NCBI GenBank assembly: GCA_004299215.1
Contig: SCTD01000352.1
Location: forward strand, 1-8,611
From: Frankiales bacterium
GTDB taxonomy: Bacteria; Actinomycetota; Actinomycetes; Mycobacteriales; SCTD01
Length of the DNA stretch: 8,611 nucleotides
Direction: 5' to 3'
Shown here: piece by piece, positions 1 through 5,492 of the stretch
Numbering within the stretch: the stretch's first letter is position 1
How the letters are laid out: every line of letters starts with the position of its first letter
Position numbers and translations under genes: made by a program
The notes under the pieces: generated by a model
The model's input: the letters and a program-made list of their open reading frames with translations, nothing else
Told to the model about the DNA's origin: nothing
Database searches by the model: none

Positions 1-64
1 CGAAGGGCCGGAACACCAGCCGCAGGATGGGGGCGAGCACGGCCTTGACGAGCCAGTAGCCCAT
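1..64 (-). CDS. plsC: 1-acyl-sn-glycerol-3-phosphate acyltransferase (PlsC type), N-terminal fragment
   Basis: Only the first 21 codons lie in the window; the gene runs off the left edge. The reverse strand reads from an ATG at 64-62: MGYWLVKAVLAPILRLVFRP, followed by F. This hydrophobic, basic N-terminus (YWLxKxxLxPxLRxxFRP) is typical of actinobacterial PlsC-like acyltransferases, which add the second acyl chain to lysophosphatidic acid at the membrane to make phosphatidic acid. The start is supported by GGAGG at 73-69, four bases before the ATG, and by a promoter-like pair further upstream. The HX4D catalytic motif would lie outside the window, so the assignment rests on N-terminal resemblance and context: a PlsC homologue (Rv2182c, from memory) sits in the comparable mycobacterial locus. 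Another membrane acyltransferase is possible. Confidence 0.66.
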   Translation of the reverse strand, partial: MGYWLVKAVLAPILRLVFRPF

Positions 65-103
65 GCGTCCTCCGTCCCCGTGCGCGCTTCCCTGTGGACT
101 CGC

Positions 104-133
104 ACCCTACGGGCGCGAGGAAGCCGGCGGCAA
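104..133 (-). promoter_or_regulatory. Candidate promoter of the plsC-like gene
   Basis: On the minus strand a TTGCCG box (133-128) is separated by 18 nt from a TAGGGT box (109-104). The second fits the actinobacterial TANNNT -10 consensus; the first matches four of six bases of TTGACA. Transcription would begin near 97, giving a leader of about 33 nt that contains the GGAGG ribosome binding site at 73-69. No TANNNT box was found for the divergent esterase gene. Predicted by eye only. Confidence 0.5.
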
Positions 134-145
134 CGCACCGCCGGC
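123..145. repeat. 8-bp perfect inverted repeat overlapping the plsC -35 box (candidate operator)
   Basis: GCCGGCGG at 123-130 and CCGCCGGC at 138-145 are perfect reverse complements separated by the 7 nt CAACGCA. The left arm and spacer cover the proposed -35 box at 128-133, which is where a repressor dimer could block RNA polymerase. There is no T-tract, and no gene end lies nearby, so a terminator is unlikely. In very GC-rich DNA an 8-bp arm can occur by chance. Confidence 0.4.
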
Positions 146-261
146 ATGCAGACGTCTTCGACGGCCGGTCGGCCCGCTCCTGCTGCTGTGACGTCTTCCT
201 CACGGTCATGCGACCATGCGAGGACCCCCGCGCGAGCCCTTCCCAGCCCTCAGGAGCCGAC

Positions 262-1041
262 GTGCCCACCCCTCCTTACACCGGCGGCGTCCTCCCCGGC
301 GCCGAGCCCGTGGACCTGCCCGGCGGCCCCGTCGGCGCGCTGCTCTGCCACGGCTTCACCGGCACGACGCAGAGCATGCGGCCGTGGGCCGAGCACCTCG
401 CAGCCGCCGGCCTGAGCGTCACGGCTCCCCGGCTGCCCGGTCACGGCACCCGCTGGCAGGACATGAACAAGACGCGGTGGGAGGACTGGTACGGCGAGCT
501 CGAGCGGGCCTTCGACGACCTGCGCGCGCGCTGCGAGAGCGTCTTCCTGATGGGCCTGTCGATGGGCGGCACGCTCTCCCTGCGGCTGGCCGAGCTGCGC
601 CCGTCCGAGGTCGCCGGGGTCGTCGTCGTCAACGCCTCGCTCGGCACCGACCGCAAGGACGCCAAGCTGGCGCCGGTGATGAGCAAGGTGATCCCGTCGT
701 TCCCGGGGATCGGCAGCGACATCAAGAAGGACGGGATCGAGGAGCTGGCGTACGACCGGATCCCGCTCAGGGCCGTCGCGTCCCTGCAGAAGGCCTGGCC
801 TGTGGTCTGCGCCGACCTGCACAAGATCACCTGCCCGGTGCTCGTCTTCCGGAGCCGGGTCGACCACGTCGTCCCGCCGGTGAGCGGAGAGACCCTCCTG
901 AGGGGCCTCGCCGGCGGCACCGTGGAGGAGCGGCTGCTCGAGAACAGCTACCACGTGGCCACCCTCGACAACGACGCTCCGGAGATCTTCGCGGGGAGCC
1001 TGGAGTTCGTCCGCGCGCACTCGACGGCTGCCGCGGGCTGA
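262..1041 (+). CDS. Alpha/beta-hydrolase carboxylesterase / monoacylglycerol lipase-like (Est30 family)
   Basis: A 259-residue serine hydrolase of the Est30/carboxylesterase family, which cleaves short- to medium-chain carboxyl esters or monoacylglycerols in the cytoplasm. The full catalytic set is visible: oxyanion-hole HGFTG at residues 30-34, nucleophile elbow GLSMG with Ser100, acid Asp201 in SRVDHVVP, and His231 in NSYHVATLD. Length and motif spacing match the family. The start is the GTG at 262: AGGAG at 252-256 lies five bases upstream, and the protein then begins PTPPYTGG just ahead of the first strand. In-frame starts further upstream (from 94) would add a non-conserved tail across the divergent control region. 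It begins a likely three-gene operon; the next gene starts 3 nt after its stop. The physiological substrate is unknown; nearby plsC and fadD suggest lipid turnover. Confidence 0.9.
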   Translation: MPTPPYTGGVLPGAEPVDLPGGPVGALLCHGFTGTTQSMRPWAEHLAAAGLSVTAPRLPGHGTRWQDMNKTRWEDWYGELERAFDDLRARCESVFLMGLSMGGTLSLRLAELRPSEVAGVVVVNASLGTDRKDAKLAPVMSKVIPSFPGIGSDIKKDGIEELAYDRIPLRAVASLQKAWPVVCADLHKITCPVLVFRSRVDHVVPPVSGETLLRGLAGGTVEERLLENSYHVATLDNDAPEIFAGSLEFVRAHSTAAAG

Positions 1042-1044
1042 GCC

Positions 1045-1932
1045 GTGGAGGACCCCACCCAGGGCCGCCGCGGCAACGGCCTGCAGGCCGCGGACTGGGG
1101 CGCGCTCGTCGACCTCGACCCGCGGCTGTCCGCGACGCTGCTGGCCCGGCTCGCCGAGGCCGGTGTCGCGGCCTACGTCGAGCCCGCCCTCGACGCCGAC
1201 CACTTCACCCGCGCCGCCGCGCACCCCGACCGTCCCCTGGACCGGCTCTGGGTCGACCCCGAGCGGGCGGAGGCCGCCCGCGAGGTCGTCGGCGCCGAGG
1301 TGGCGGACCTGACCGCGCTGCTCGCCGAGCAGGAGCCGGGGGCGACCGCGCACGGCCTGGTGCAGCCGGTCCCCCACTCCGCCGCCCGGCGGGTGCTGTC
1401 GCCGCCCCCGCTGCCCGAGCGCCCGACCCCGCCGCCCGGCCCCGCCCCGAGCGCGGTCGACCCGGACGAGGAGTTCCGCCGGATCGTCGAGGCGTACGGC
1501 AAGGAGGGCGACGACCCCGTCCCGCCCTGGCCGGTCGTCGAGGACGTGGAGCCGCCGGCGCGCCGGGTGTTCCCCACCCGGCCGGAGCGGTCGGGTGATC
1601 AGGGCGTGCCGCGCGCCCGTCGCCGCACCGACCCGCCCGAGGACGCGCTCCCCGACTGGGTGGAGCCGGAGGCGCTCGACGACGACGGCCACTTCGAGCC
1701 GCCGCCGCCCCCGCCGCTCCCCCGGCTCGCTCCCCAGAAGCTGCTGGCCGCGCTCGCGGTGCTCGTGGGGGTGCTGCTGATGTTCGCCCCGAAGCTGCTG
1801 CTGCAGGACCGCACCGACTTCGTGCTGATCATGGGGATGCTGCTCACCGCGGGGGGCGCGGGGGCGCTGATCTGGCTGATGCGCGATGCTCCCCCGACCG
1901 ACAGCGGGCCGGACGACGGCGCCGTCGTCTGA
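1045..1932 (+). CDS. Actinobacterial two-TM membrane protein with DUF2007-like N-terminal domain, function unknown
   Basis: A 295-residue protein of unknown function. Residues about 17-85 form a small alpha/beta segment (LLARLAEAGVAAYVEP, then LWVDPERAEAAREVV) that resembles DUF2007-type putative signal-transducing domains; this is a pattern match by eye. Residues about 105-230 are Pro-, Arg- and Asp-rich and look disordered, apart from an island at 141-168 (EEFRRIVEAYG, then DPVPPWPVVED) that I recall as conserved in actinobacterial relatives. A run of prolines at 219-224 precedes two helices, about 232-249 and 258-279, joined by a short loop, so both termini should face the same side, probably the cytoplasm. 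The GTG start at 1045 follows the esterase stop by 3 nt with no clear ribosome binding site, which suggests translational coupling. The C-terminal pair could be annotated DUF308-like. Confidence 0.78.
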   Translation: MEDPTQGRRGNGLQAADWGALVDLDPRLSATLLARLAEAGVAAYVEPALDADHFTRAAAHPDRPLDRLWVDPERAEAAREVVGAEVADLTALLAEQEPGATAHGLVQPVPHSAARRVLSPPPLPERPTPPPGPAPSAVDPDEEFRRIVEAYGKEGDDPVPPWPVVEDVEPPARRVFPTRPERSGDQGVPRARRRTDPPEDALPDWVEPEALDDDGHFEPPPPPPLPRLAPQKLLAALAVLVGVLLMFAPKLLLQDRTDFVLIMGMLLTAGGAGALIWLMRDAPPTDSGPDDGAVV

Positions 1933-1951
1933 CCCCACCTGAAGGAGAGTC

Positions 1952-3181
1952 GTGACCGCGAGCGAGGTCCTCGAGACCACGGGCCACCTGATGGACAGCG
2001 GCGTGCTGGCCCGGGTGCTGGACGACGTGCTGGCGTACGGCGGCGACTACCGGATCGACCGCCTCGACGTGGGTCGCGCGCACGACGACGAGTCGTACGC
2101 CCGCATCGTCGTCAGCGCAGAGGACGACGAGGCGCTCGCCCGGCTGCTGATGCGGCTGCAGACCCACGGCATGAACCAGGTCGACCCCGGCGAGGCGGTC
2201 GTCCGCGAGGTGGAGCGGGACGGCGTCTTCCCCGACGACTTCTACTCGACCACCAACCTCGAGACGGTCGTACGGCTCGGCTCGACCTGGGTCCCCGTCG
2301 AGCAGCCCGAGATGGACTGCGGGCTGCTCGTCTACTCCGCGACCCGCGTGCGCACCGTGCCCGTCTCCGACGTGAAGAAGGGCGACAAGGTCGTCTGCGG
2401 GGCCAGCGGCGTGAAGGTGGTCCTGCCGCAGCGCGACCACAGCACCGAGACCTTCGAGTTCATGTCGTCGTCGGTGTCCAGCGAGAAGCCCCAGTCGCTG
2501 CTGCTGCGGCAGATCGCCCAGCAGATGCGGGAGGTCAAGGCCGAGGGCGGCAAGGTGCTGTGGGTCGGCGGCCCGGCGATCGTGCACACCGGGGCGGCCC
2601 CGGCCATGGTCGCGCTCGTCGAGCACGGCTACGTCGACGTGCTCTTCGCCGGCAACGCGCTCGCCACCCACGACATCGAGGCGTCGCTCTACGGCACCTC
2701 CCTCGGCGTCGACCTCTCGCACGGCAAGGGCGTCGAGCACGGCCACGAGCACCACATCCGGGCCATCAACGCGATCCGCAAGGCCGGCTCGATCAAGGCG
2801 GCGGTCGACGCCGGGGTGCTCACCGGCGGCGTCATGCACGCGCTGGTCAAGCAGCACAAGCGCTTCGTGCTGGTGGGGTCCGTGCGCGACGACGGGCCGC
2901 TCCCCGACGTCTACACCGACGTGATCGAGGGGCAGCGGGCGATGCGCGCCGAGCTGCCCGGCGTCGGCTTCGCGATCATGGTCGCGACGATGCTGCACTC
3001 GATCGCGACCGGCAACATCCTGCCGGCGTCGGTCCCGCTCGTGTCGGTCGACATCAACCCCGCGACCGTCACCAAGCTGGCCGACCGCGGGTCCTCCCAG
3101 GCCATCGGGATCGTCACCGACATCGGGCTGTTCCTCGAAGGCCTGGCCCGCGAGCTGGTGCCCGGCTTCAGCTCGAGCTGA
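1952..3181 (+). CDS. Ornithine cyclodeaminase, archaeal type (LOR/SDH domain, TIGR00300 family), standalone
   Basis: A 409-residue protein matching the LOR/SDH (TIGR00300) family along its whole length. Members include the archaeal ornithine cyclodeaminases and the C-terminal half of cyanobacterial AgrE/ArgZ; they convert L-ornithine to L-proline plus ammonia using bound NAD+. Visible family blocks are FYSTTN (97-102), MDCG (121-124), FEFMSSSVSSEKP (168-180), the dinucleotide-site strand WVGGPAIVHTG (204-214), GNALATHDIE (234-243), LHSIATGN (348-355) and DINPATVTKLADRG (from 367). The N-terminal third (GHLMDSGVLARVLD) is the substrate-side LOR/SDH domain. No arginine dihydrolase domain is fused, unlike AgrE. 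The GTG start at 1952 is set by AAGGAG at 1942-1947, 19 nt after the previous stop. It appears to be the last gene of the plus-strand operon. Enzymatic specificity is inferred from the family. Confidence 0.85.
   Translation: MTASEVLETTGHLMDSGVLARVLDDVLAYGGDYRIDRLDVGRAHDDESYARIVVSAEDDEALARLLMRLQTHGMNQVDPGEAVVREVERDGVFPDDFYSTTNLETVVRLGSTWVPVEQPEMDCGLLVYSATRVRTVPVSDVKKGDKVVCGASGVKVVLPQRDHSTETFEFMSSSVSSEKPQSLLLRQIAQQMREVKAEGGKVLWVGGPAIVHTGAAPAMVALVEHGYVDVLFAGNALATHDIEASLYGTSLGVDLSHGKGVEHGHEHHIRAINAIRKAGSIKAAVDAGVLTGGVMHALVKQHKRFVLVGSVRDDGPLPDVYTDVIEGQRAMRAELPGVGFAIMVATMLHSIATGNILPASVPLVSVDINPATVTKLADRGSSQAIGIVTDIGLFLEGLARELVPGFSSS
3168..3181. repeat. Perfect 14-bp palindrome holding both convergent stop codons
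   Basis: TCAGCTCGAGCTGA is identical to its own reverse complement. Read on the plus strand it gives AGC TCG AGC TGA, the last codons of the cyclodeaminase gene. Read on the minus strand it gives the same codons for the EEP-family gene. Both proteins therefore end in Ser-Ser-Ser. As RNA it could only form a weak 5-bp stem with a four-base loop, so it is not a convincing terminator. Confidence 0.9.
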
Positions 3182-3842
3182 CCGGCGGCCAGGCCAGGTC
3201 GACCACGACCGGCAGGTGGTCGGTGACCGGACCCGGCCGGGGCACCGACACGGCGGCGACGGTCAGCCGCGGGTCCACCAGCACGGCGTCGATCCTCCGC
3301 CGCGGCTCCCGCAGCGAGAAGGTCGGCCCGCAGGACGCCGCGGCGTCGACGAGCCCGCGGGCGAGCGCCTCCCAGGCGGGGCTGCCCGGCTCGTCGTTGA
3401 CGTCGGCGCCGATCACCAGCGGGTAGCGGTCCGGCAGCGCTCCCCGGATCCGCTCCGCGCTCGCCAGCCGCGCCTCGGGGAGCAGGTCCAGGTGCGTGCC
3501 GGTCACCGCGAGCCGCGCCCCGTCACGCTCCACCACCCCGAGCACCGCCCCCCGCCGGTGCAGCCCGCGCCGCCGCGGCAGCTTCACCGCGTGCGCCTCG
3601 ACCACCCGGAGCCGCGAGGAGACCAGGAGCAGGTTGCCGGCAGCGGTGGCGCCGCCTGCGGCGCGGACGAGGGTCGTACGACGAGCGAGCCGGCGGTTCG
3701 CCCTCCGCGAGCCGAGCAGCCGGGGGGCCTCCTGCAGCACCGCCACGTCGGGGTCGAGCGAGGTCAGGAAGGCCGCCACGCCGGCGGCGTCGTCCCGCAG
3801 CGACCGGACGTTCCAGCTGACGACCCGGAGCGGCGCACTCAC
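3168..3842 (-). CDS. Endonuclease/exonuclease/phosphatase (EEP) fold family protein
   Basis: A 224-residue, probably cytoplasmic metal-dependent phosphoesterase of the EEP superfamily (DNase I, exonuclease III, inositol phosphatases). All superfamily blocks are present in order: VVSWNV with Asn11, AVLQEAP with Glu38 as metal ligand, GN at 69-70, THLDL with His117, GADVND (Asp147 and Asn149, in place of the usual GDFN), RRIDAVLV with Asp185, and TDHLPVVV with Asp208 and catalytic His209. The substrate (DNA, RNA, phosphoinositide or lipid headgroup) cannot be told from sequence. No signal peptide is seen. The start is the GTG at 3842, only ten codons before Asn11, with just a weak GAAG about 9-12 nt upstream. 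A large hairpin ends exactly at this start codon. Its 3' end overlaps the convergent cyclodeaminase gene by 14 nt. Confidence 0.88.
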   Translation of the reverse strand: MSAPLRVVSWNVRSLRDDAAGVAAFLTSLDPDVAVLQEAPRLLGSRRANRRLARRTTLVRAAGGATAAGNLLLVSSRLRVVEAHAVKLPRRRGLHRRGAVLGVVERDGARLAVTGTHLDLLPEARLASAERIRGALPDRYPLVIGADVNDEPGSPAWEALARGLVDAAASCGPTFSLREPRRRIDAVLVDPRLTVAAVSVPRPGPVTDHLPVVVDLAWPPVSSS

Positions 3843-3909
3843 GCGACGATCTTCGTCATGTCGTGGGACGGCACGCGGGGCGACCCACGACGAGGCGAAG
3901 ATCGTCGCG
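3842..3909 (-). repeat. Long, nearly perfect inverted repeat (hairpin) ending at the EEP gene start codon
   Basis: CGCGACGATCTTCG at 3842-3855 pairs perfectly with CGAAGATCGTCGCG at 3896-3909 (14 bp). After a 4-nt internal bulge on each side, GTCGTGGG at 3860-3867 pairs perfectly with CCCACGAC at 3884-3891 (8 bp), leaving a 16-nt loop. It fills almost all of the gap between the stop of the small Cys protein (3921) and the EEP start (3842). In minus-strand RNA the 3' arm contains the EEP leader and its last base is the first base of the GTG, so folding should hide the start. It could be a terminator without U-tract, a translational switch, an RNA-processing stem or a protein-binding operator. 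Confidence 0.85.
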
Positions 3910-3920
3910 GGGTGGCGGAG

Positions 3921-4160
3921 CTACTGCGTCTTGCGGCGGCGCGGGGTCGGGATCCGCGGCTGCTCGAGGAAGGTCTTCACGCCGTCGAGCAGCTCCGCGC
4001 GGTCGGCCGTCTCGCCGTCCTTCTCCCACAGGTGCCGGCCGCAGGTGGTGCAGCTGTTCAGCACGAGCGTCACGCCCCGGGTCGTCACCTCGATGCTCGA
4101 CATCGGACGTCGGCAGCAGGTCCGGGTCGAGGTGGCGGTGGTCGAGGCGGCGGAGGTCAT
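3921..4160 (-). CDS. Small Cys-containing (zinc-ribbon-like) hypothetical protein
   Basis: A 79-residue protein if started at the ATG at 4160. The core is VTLVLNSCTTCGRHLWEKDG at residues 30-49, with a CxxC knuckle (Cys37, Cys40), preceded by adjacent Cys15-Cys16. These could be the two halves of a small zinc ribbon, but the first pair is not spaced as CxxC. I recall similar short actinobacterial proteins with a SCxxCGRxxW block; their function is unknown. The C-terminus is basic (PTPRRRKTQ). Third codon positions are nearly all G or C from the 4160 start, less so in the 12 codons back to an alternative ATG at 4196, which has a weak AAAAGGG upstream. A shorter start at 4103 would lose Cys15-16. 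It lies between the glucokinase operon and the EEP gene, in the same direction. Confidence 0.62.
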   Translation of the reverse strand: MTSAASTTATSTRTCCRRPMSSIEVTTRGVTLVLNSCTTCGRHLWEKDGETADRAELLDGVKTFLEQPRIPTPRRRKTQ

Positions 4161-4194
4161 GGGAGGACTGTCGAGCACGTCCCGCCGAACGACC

Positions 4195-4212
4195 ATGGCC
4201 CTTTTGGGCCAT
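4195..4212. repeat. 7-bp inverted repeat with TTTT loop downstream of the glucokinase gene
   Basis: ATGGCCC at 4195-4201 and GGGCCAT at 4206-4212 are perfect reverse complements around a TTTT loop (AAAA on the minus strand). It lies in the 77-nt gap between the glucokinase stop (4238) and the small Cys-protein start (4160). It could end or attenuate the glucokinase operon transcript, but no U-tract follows on the minus strand, so a factor-independent terminator is doubtful. The ATG at 4196 is inside the repeat, which argues against that alternative start for the small gene. Confidence 0.45.
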
Positions 4213-4237
4213 TTCGGACACCGCCTGCCTGATCAGC

Positions 4238-5179
4238 TCAGCGCTGCCGGGCGAGGTCCGCCGCCCCGACCAGGCCGGCGTCGTTGCCCAGCGCGGCCTG
4301 CCGGATCTCTGCCTGGGGGCGCGCGCCGGTGCCGGTCAGCCGCGCGGCGAAGGTCCGTCGGGCCGGTGCGAGCAGCAGCTCGCCGGCGTCGGCGACCCCG
4401 CCGCCGACCACGAAGACCCCGGGGTCGAGCACCGCGGCCAGGTCGGCCAGCCCCTGGCCGAGCCAGTGACCGATCTCCTCGAAGCACTCCAGCGCCGCGG
4501 CGTCGCCCTCACGGGCGGCGGCGGTCACCTCGCGCGCCTCGATCCCCTCGGGCCGCCCGCCGCCGAGCTCGAGCAGCCGGTCGCCGAAGCCGCGTCGTAC
4601 GTCGGCGATCTCGCGCGCCTCGCGCAGCAGCGCGCGGCCGGAGCAGTACTGCTCCCAGCACCCGCTCTGGCCGCAGCCGCAGCGGCGGCCGCCGGCGACC
4701 ATCTGCATGTGCCCGAACTCCGCGCCGATGCCGAAGCGGCCGCGGTGCAGCCGGCCGTCGACGACGATCCCGCCGCCGATGCCGGTCCCGACGGTCACCG
4801 CGACCAGGTGCGACTCCCCCTGGCCGGCTCCGAAGCGGTGCTCGGCCCAGGCGGCGGCGTTGGCGTCGTTCTCCACGACGACCGGCAGGCCGACCCGCTC
4901 GGCGACCGCGTCGCGCAGCGGCTCGTCGCGCCAGGAGAGGTTGGGGGCGAACAGCACCCGGGAGCGCTCGGCGTCGATGAAGCCGGCCGCGCCGATCCCG
5001 ACCGCCTCGACCTCGTGGTCCTTGCGCAGCTCGGCGACGCACTCCGCGATGACGTCCTCGACGTCGGACGGGCTGGCCGAGGGGGTCTCGCTCCGGGTGC
5101 GGGCCAGGATCGCTCCGGTCTTGTCGACCACGCCCGCGGCGACCTTGGTGCCGCCGACGTCGACCCCGATGGTCAGCAC
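4238..5179 (-). CDS. glk: ROK-family glucokinase
   Basis: A 313-residue ROK kinase that phosphorylates glucose to glucose-6-phosphate with ATP in the cytoplasm; Streptomyces GlkA is of similar length (about 317 residues, from memory). Visible motifs: phosphate-1 loop DVGGTK (7-12), ENDANAAA (103-110) with catalytic Asp105, nucleotide loop GTGIGGG (131-137), GAEFGH (152-157) with zinc ligand His157, and the ROK zinc motif CGCGQSGCWEQYCSG (167-181) with Cys167, Cys169, Cys174 and sugar-binding Glu176. There is no N-terminal helix-turn-helix, so it is a kinase and not a ROK repressor. The GTG start at 5179 follows GGGAGGA by six bases and lies 1 nt after the preceding gene's stop. A longer in-frame reading to 5245 only adds the shadow of the upstream gene. 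ATP rather than polyphosphate as donor is inferred. Confidence 0.93.
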   Translation of the reverse strand: MLTIGVDVGGTKVAAGVVDKTGAILARTRSETPSASPSDVEDVIAECVAELRKDHEVEAVGIGAAGFIDAERSRVLFAPNLSWRDEPLRDAVAERVGLPVVVENDANAAAWAEHRFGAGQGESHLVAVTVGTGIGGGIVVDGRLHRGRFGIGAEFGHMQMVAGGRRCGCGQSGCWEQYCSGRALLREAREIADVRRGFGDRLLELGGGRPEGIEAREVTAAAREGDAAALECFEEIGHWLGQGLADLAAVLDPGVFVVGGGVADAGELLLAPARRTFAARLTGTGARPQAEIRQAALGNDAGLVGAADLARQR

Positions 5180-5180
5180 G

Positions 5181-5492
5181 TCATTCCTCCCGGATGTCGA
5201 TGTGCTGCACGTCCGGCCGGCGGGTGCCGTCCGGCGGCGGGGCATGCCCTGAGACGGTGCTCCGCAGCGCGGCGACGAAGGACGCGGCGGCGTCGAGCAG
5301 GTGCTCGACCGTCTCCGGCCGCACCTGGCGCAGCGCCGAGATCCCCTGGCAGACGGGGCACACCGTGCACTCGGGCGAGCCGGTGGCGAGACCGTCCAGG
5401 TGACCGCCGGCGCGGGTGCGCACCCACTCCTCGGCCGCGGCGAAGAGCCGCGCTGCCTCTTCGGCGGCCGAGCCGACCGGGGGCGAGGTCAC
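5181..5492 (-). CDS. Small CxxCxxC protein between ArsA-like ATPase and glucokinase, function unknown
   Basis: A 103-residue, probably cytoplasmic protein. An amphipathic helix (EEAARLFAAAEEWVRT, 11-26) is followed by SPECTVCPVCQGISALRQVRPE (39-60) with Cys42, Cys45 and Cys48 in a CxxCxxC motif, then a second helix (about 61-80) and a charged, possibly disordered tail. Similar short proteins with an SPEC..CP.C block occur in this operon position in other actinobacteria, as far as I recall. Three cysteines alone do not complete a tetrahedral metal site, so dimerisation or another ligand would be needed. The GTG start at 5492 overlaps the ArsA-like gene's stop (GTGA, 4 nt), and its own stop is 1 nt before the glucokinase GTG, so translation is probably coupled on both sides. 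Streptomyces SCO2127, linked to carbon catabolite regulation, occupies a comparable position beside glkA but is larger; homology is not shown. Confidence 0.82.
   Translation of the reverse strand: MTSPPVGSAAEEAARLFAAAEEWVRTRAGGHLDGLATGSPECTVCPVCQGISALRQVRPETVEHLLDAAASFVAALRSTVSGHAPPPDGTRRPDVQHIDIREE

Noticed and set aside
94..261. An upstream ATG that would lengthen the esterase by 56 residues.
   Set aside because: The extension covers the divergent promoter region and looks non-conserved, while the GTG at 262 has an excellent ribosome binding site just before the fold.
250..1980. A 576-codon open frame on the minus strand across the esterase and membrane-protein genes.
   Set aside because: It is an Arg/Gly/Val-rich shadow antisense to two genes with clear motifs; long antisense frames are usual at this GC content.
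3200..3222. Inverted repeat CGACCAC / GTGGTCG 19 nt past the cyclodeaminase stop, a possible terminator for the plus-strand operon.
   Set aside because: It lies over the conserved DHLPVVV codons of the EEP gene on the other strand and has no T-tract, so coding constraint explains it well enough.
4238..5179. ROK-type transcriptional repressor (NagC/XylR) annotation.
   Set aside because: No N-terminal helix-turn-helix is present; the phosphate loop starts at residue 7 and the kinase residues are intact.
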